The notes below the pieces were generated by a model. The model did no database searches and had not been told where the DNA came from. It saw only the letters and a program-made list of their open reading frames with translations. Positions 61,838-64,000 of a stretch of 64,000 nt of DNA are shown in pieces. A program made the position numbers and the translations under genes. The stretch lies in NCBI RefSeq assembly GCF_000344805.1, contig NC_020453.1:310001-374000 (forward strand). The letters run 5' to 3'. How positions within the stretch are numbered: the stretch's first letter is position 1; every line of letters starts with the position of its first letter. Source of the DNA: Bradyrhizobium oligotrophicum S58. Lineage in GTDB: Bacteria; Pseudomonadota; Alphaproteobacteria; Rhizobiales; Xanthobacteraceae.

Positions 61838-62853
61838 GCTGCTACTCCCGCCCGCTCGCCGAACAGCCGTGCCGAGGTCGCCGCACTCAGGCCGAGGTCG
61901 CGAATGCACCCTGCGACCGAGGCGCGGTAGACGTCATTGACGCCACAGCGCTCCAGCAGTTCGAGCTGGGCTTCGCTCAACGCGTTCGTCGCGCGAAACT
62001 GGTAGCGATAGGCGCTGTCGGAGGTGTGGAGATTGGGCACCTTGTAGATCGCCGCCTCGCTGGGAAAGATGACGCGCGCGTTGCTGGCTTGCGCCTGCCC
62101 CGGCTGCTGCCAGGAGGTCACGGCATCTTCGGCAAAGCTGCCGGACAGGCCGAGGCGATCGAACAGCACACGGATCGATGAGATCGGCTCCTTGCTCACC
62201 TCATAGACATAGTGGCTGACCGCAATGCCCTGTTGGTTCGCGTAGTTCGTCACCCTGGCCGCGCTCAGCGCCGCGACGATATAGTGCGTCAGCAACGTGC
62301 CTTCCGACGCCCGCGAGATCAGCTTGTCGAGCCAGGACGCGAGCGCGCTCGCCGGCTCGCGGTCGAGCGCAATGAGATGCAGCCGGTGCTCCGGATAGCC
62401 GGCCTCGACCAGCAGCTTCAGCGGGTTGAACAGGCTCTCTGCGAGCACGTAGGGCCCGATCGTCTCTTTGCTGAAGATGCTTGGCTCGTCGGCCGCCGAC
62501 GGCACGATCCACGGCGTCAGTGGTCGTCCGACGAGCGCGTCGCGCAACATGGCCTTCAGCGGCTGGTAGTAGGAGGGCATTCCCGCCATTCCGAACAGGT
62601 TGCTCAGGGCCGTCGATCCGACCCGGGCCTTGCCGCAGGCGAAATAGAGCATCGGGAAGTCATCTGCCGCGCGCTGCCGAAACGCCTCGGCGAGGCACTC
62701 GGTCACTTCGCGCATCAGTGTATCGAGCGTGGTGGTCCTGCTCTGGAATGCACCAACGGGCGACAGCGTCATGGTGTCGAGCGAGGCGTGCTCGTGGCGG
62801 ATCAGGTCGGCCAGCAGTTCGATCGAATCGGCGGAGGTCATATCGAGAATCAT
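61834..62853 (-). CDS. PAPS-dependent sulfotransferase-like protein
   Basis: The 339-residue protein has a 5'-phosphosulfate-binding loop at about 73-83 ([17 protein letters not shown]), typical of sulfotransferases, with [20 protein letters not shown] as the second conserved region and [13 protein letters not shown] later. It starts at 62853 with AGGAG 7 bases upstream. It is the first gene of the operon with cysD and cysNC, and its stop overlaps the cysD start, so the PAPS made downstream is most likely its cofactor. The acceptor (glycan, lipid or small molecule) is unknown. It resembles the gene logic of nodH with nodPQ, but I do not claim that it is NodH. Confidence 0.85.
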   Translation of the reverse strand: MILDMTSADSIELLADLIRHEHASLDTMTLSPVGAFQSRTTTLDTLMREVTECLAEAFRQRAADDFPMLYFACGKARVGSTALSNLFGMAGMPSYYQPLKAMLRDALVGRPLTPWIVPSAADEPSIFSKETIGPYVLAESLFNPLKLLVEAGYPEHRLHLIALDREPASALASWLDKLISRASEGTLLTHYIVAALSAARVTNYANQQGIAVSHYVYEVSKEPISSIRVLFDRLGLSGSFAEDAVTSWQQPGQAQASNARVIFPSEAAIYKVPNLHTSDSAYRYQFRATNALSEAQLELLERCGVNDVYRASVAGCIRDLGLSAATSARLFGERAGVAA

Positions 62854-62972
62854 GGGCGTGCTCCTGTATGAGCTTCAAAAAGACGAGCGTCGGAAAAGGC
62901 GTTGAGTTGAAAAGCCCTGGTGCCGTTCACGGCTGCCGCGTCAGTGCGCCGTAACCGGCCGCACCGCACCGG

Positions 62973-64000
62973 TCATGCCGCTCGCACGGTCTCGAGAAAT
63001 TTCTCCACCTCCACTTTGAGATTGCTGCTCTGGAACGTCAGCGACCGCGCGGAATCCAGCACCTGGCCCGACGCTCGTCCCGTCGCGCTGGCGCCGTGAT
63101 TGACTTCCGTGATTCGTTCCGCGACCTCGGCCGTTCCCTTGGCGGCCTCGCCGACATTGCGCGCGATCTCGCGCGTGGCCGCGCCCTGCTGCTCGACGGT
63201 GGCGGCGATCGTCGCGGCGATGTCCGAGATCTTGGTAATGGTGGCGCCGATCTCCTTGATGGCGGCAACCGATTCCTGTGTCGCGGCCTGCATGCCTGCG
63301 ATCTGGGTGCCGATGTCTTCGGTCGCCTTGGCGGTCTGGGCCGCGAGCGCCTTGACCTCGCTGGCGACCACGGCGAATCCGCGCCCCGATTCACCCGCCC
63401 GCGCCGCCTCGATGGTCGCGTTCAGCGCCAGAAGGTTGGTCTGTTCGGCGATCGCGGTGATCAGCTTGACGACGTCGCCGATGCGGCCCGCCGCGGCCTG
63501 CAGCTCGTTGATCCGGCCGTCGGTGCGCTCGGCCTGCTTGACGGCTTCGCTGGCGATGCGGCTGGAATCGTGGACCTGGCGGCTGATCTCGGTGACGGAG
63601 GCGCTCATCTCCTCGGTCGCGGAGGCAACCGCACCGACATTGGTCGACGCCTCCTCCGACGCCGCGGCGACCATGCTGGACAGCGACTGCGTCTGGTTGG
63701 CGGTGCCCGAGAGTGTGCCGGCCGCGCCCTCGAGCTGATGGGCTGCCGACGACACGGTGGTGACGATGCCTCCGACCGCGGTCTGGAACGCGTCCGCGAG
63801 CGTGATCATCGCCGCCTTGCGCTGCTGCGCGGCGATCTTCTCCTGGTTCTTCTGGTCGAGCTCCATCTGCTCGATGCGGACGAGATTGTCCTTGAAGGTG
63901 CGGGCGGCGCGCGCGTTGTCGCCGACCTCGTCGCCCCGCTCGGTGTAGGGAATCTCGATCGACTTGTTGCCATTGGCGAGCTCGAGCAGAACTTCGCCGA
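62973..64000 (-). CDS. Methyl-accepting chemotaxis protein, C-terminal part (runs off the window)
   Basis: The window holds the last 342 codons or so; the 5' end lies beyond base 64000. The first visible residues ([20 protein letters not shown], then [14 protein letters not shown]) form a HAMP domain, followed by a coiled coil and the MCP signalling domain with the hairpin tip region [20 protein letters not shown] and [20 protein letters not shown]. Such receptors signal to CheA through CheW. The sensor domain is not in the window, so the stimulus is unknown. It lies 119 bp upstream of the sulfotransferase gene on the same strand. Confidence 0.92.
   Translation of the reverse strand, partial: GEVLLELANGNKSIEIPYTERGDEVGDNARAARTFKDNLVRIEQMELDQKNQEKIAAQQRKAAMITLADAFQTAVGGIVTTVSSAAHQLEGAAGTLSGTANQTQSLSSMVAAASEEASTNVGAVASATEEMSASVTEISRQVHDSSRIASEAVKQAERTDGRINELQAAAGRIGDVVKLITAIAEQTNLLALNATIEAARAGESGRGFAVVASEVKALAAQTAKATEDIGTQIAGMQAATQESVAAIKEIGATITKISDIAATIAATVEQQGAATREIARNVGEAAKGTAEVAERITEVNHGASATGRASGQVLDSARSLTFQSSNLKVEVEKFLETVRAA

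Noticed and set aside
61834..62853. Annotation of the sulfotransferase as nodH
   Set aside because: The gene order resembles nodH-nodPQ, but no nod box or other nod gene is seen and the substrate cannot be read from the sequence.

Overview
The window is GC-rich chromosomal DNA from an alphaproteobacterium of the order Hyphomicrobiales (Rhizobiales), most like Bradyrhizobium. The reasons are a heme gene block carrying an alphaproteobacterial Mic60 homologue, paired glnK-amtB genes, nested palindromic intergenic repeats of the rhizobial kind, and single tRNA genes set among densely packed housekeeping genes. It looks like core genome with small accessory modules. I see no rRNA, CRISPR array, integrase, transposase or phage gene. 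The assignment comes from gene content and memory, not from a database search.

Layout. 0-7 kb: a truncated quinone-reductase gene, a TetR regulator divergent from a short-chain dehydrogenase across a 41-bp palindrome, two paralogous cysteine-rich secreted proteins, a polysaccharide deacetylase, small exported proteins and a TPR-GSCFA protein. 7-14 kb: tRNA-Thr(CGT), then hemD-mic60-hemY (no hemC) on the minus strand, divergent from tsaD-gpsA. 14-18 kb: a secreted esterase, an EVE protein, dodecin, a DUF2059 protein and about 1 kb of degenerate, repeat-bearing DNA. 18-22 kb: two tandem glnK-amtB pairs; the downstream pair has a near-consensus sigma-54 promoter and an NtrC-type palindrome. 22-31 kb: a GYF-domain membrane protein, tesB, a UbiH-family hydroxylase, Trm112, a LON-domain protein and CnoX, with a regulated membrane-protein module and a cupredoxin/FTR1 iron module sitting between Trm112 and LON. 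31-38 kb: tRNA-Gly(GCC), a caspase-fold protein that has lost both catalytic residues, pncB, an amidase, and a periplasmic sugar dehydrogenase with a diheme cytochrome c. 38-49 kb: panE-like, a divergent SDR, an HCCA isomerase-like protein, MATE, DUF2239, GST, a serine hydrolase, ggt and MFS genes. 49-59 kb: a dCache-PAS-GGDEF-EAL protein followed closely by an orphan solute-binding protein, then purH, a heparinase II/III protein, rsmB and a DUF1674 (SdhAF4-like) protein. 59-64 kb: a sulfotransferase-cysD-cysNC operon and a truncated chemoreceptor.

How the genes work together. The glnK-amtB pairs couple ammonium uptake to PII nitrogen sensing. The heme block supplies uroporphyrinogen III and inner-membrane organising proteins. 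CysD and CysNC make APS and PAPS, and the translationally coupled sulfotransferase is the likely consumer, giving a dedicated sulfation cassette with an unknown acceptor. The most unusual items are this cassette, the pseudocaspase, the operator-like palindromes near DUF2239, and the pairing of a cyclic-di-GMP protein with an orphan binding protein.
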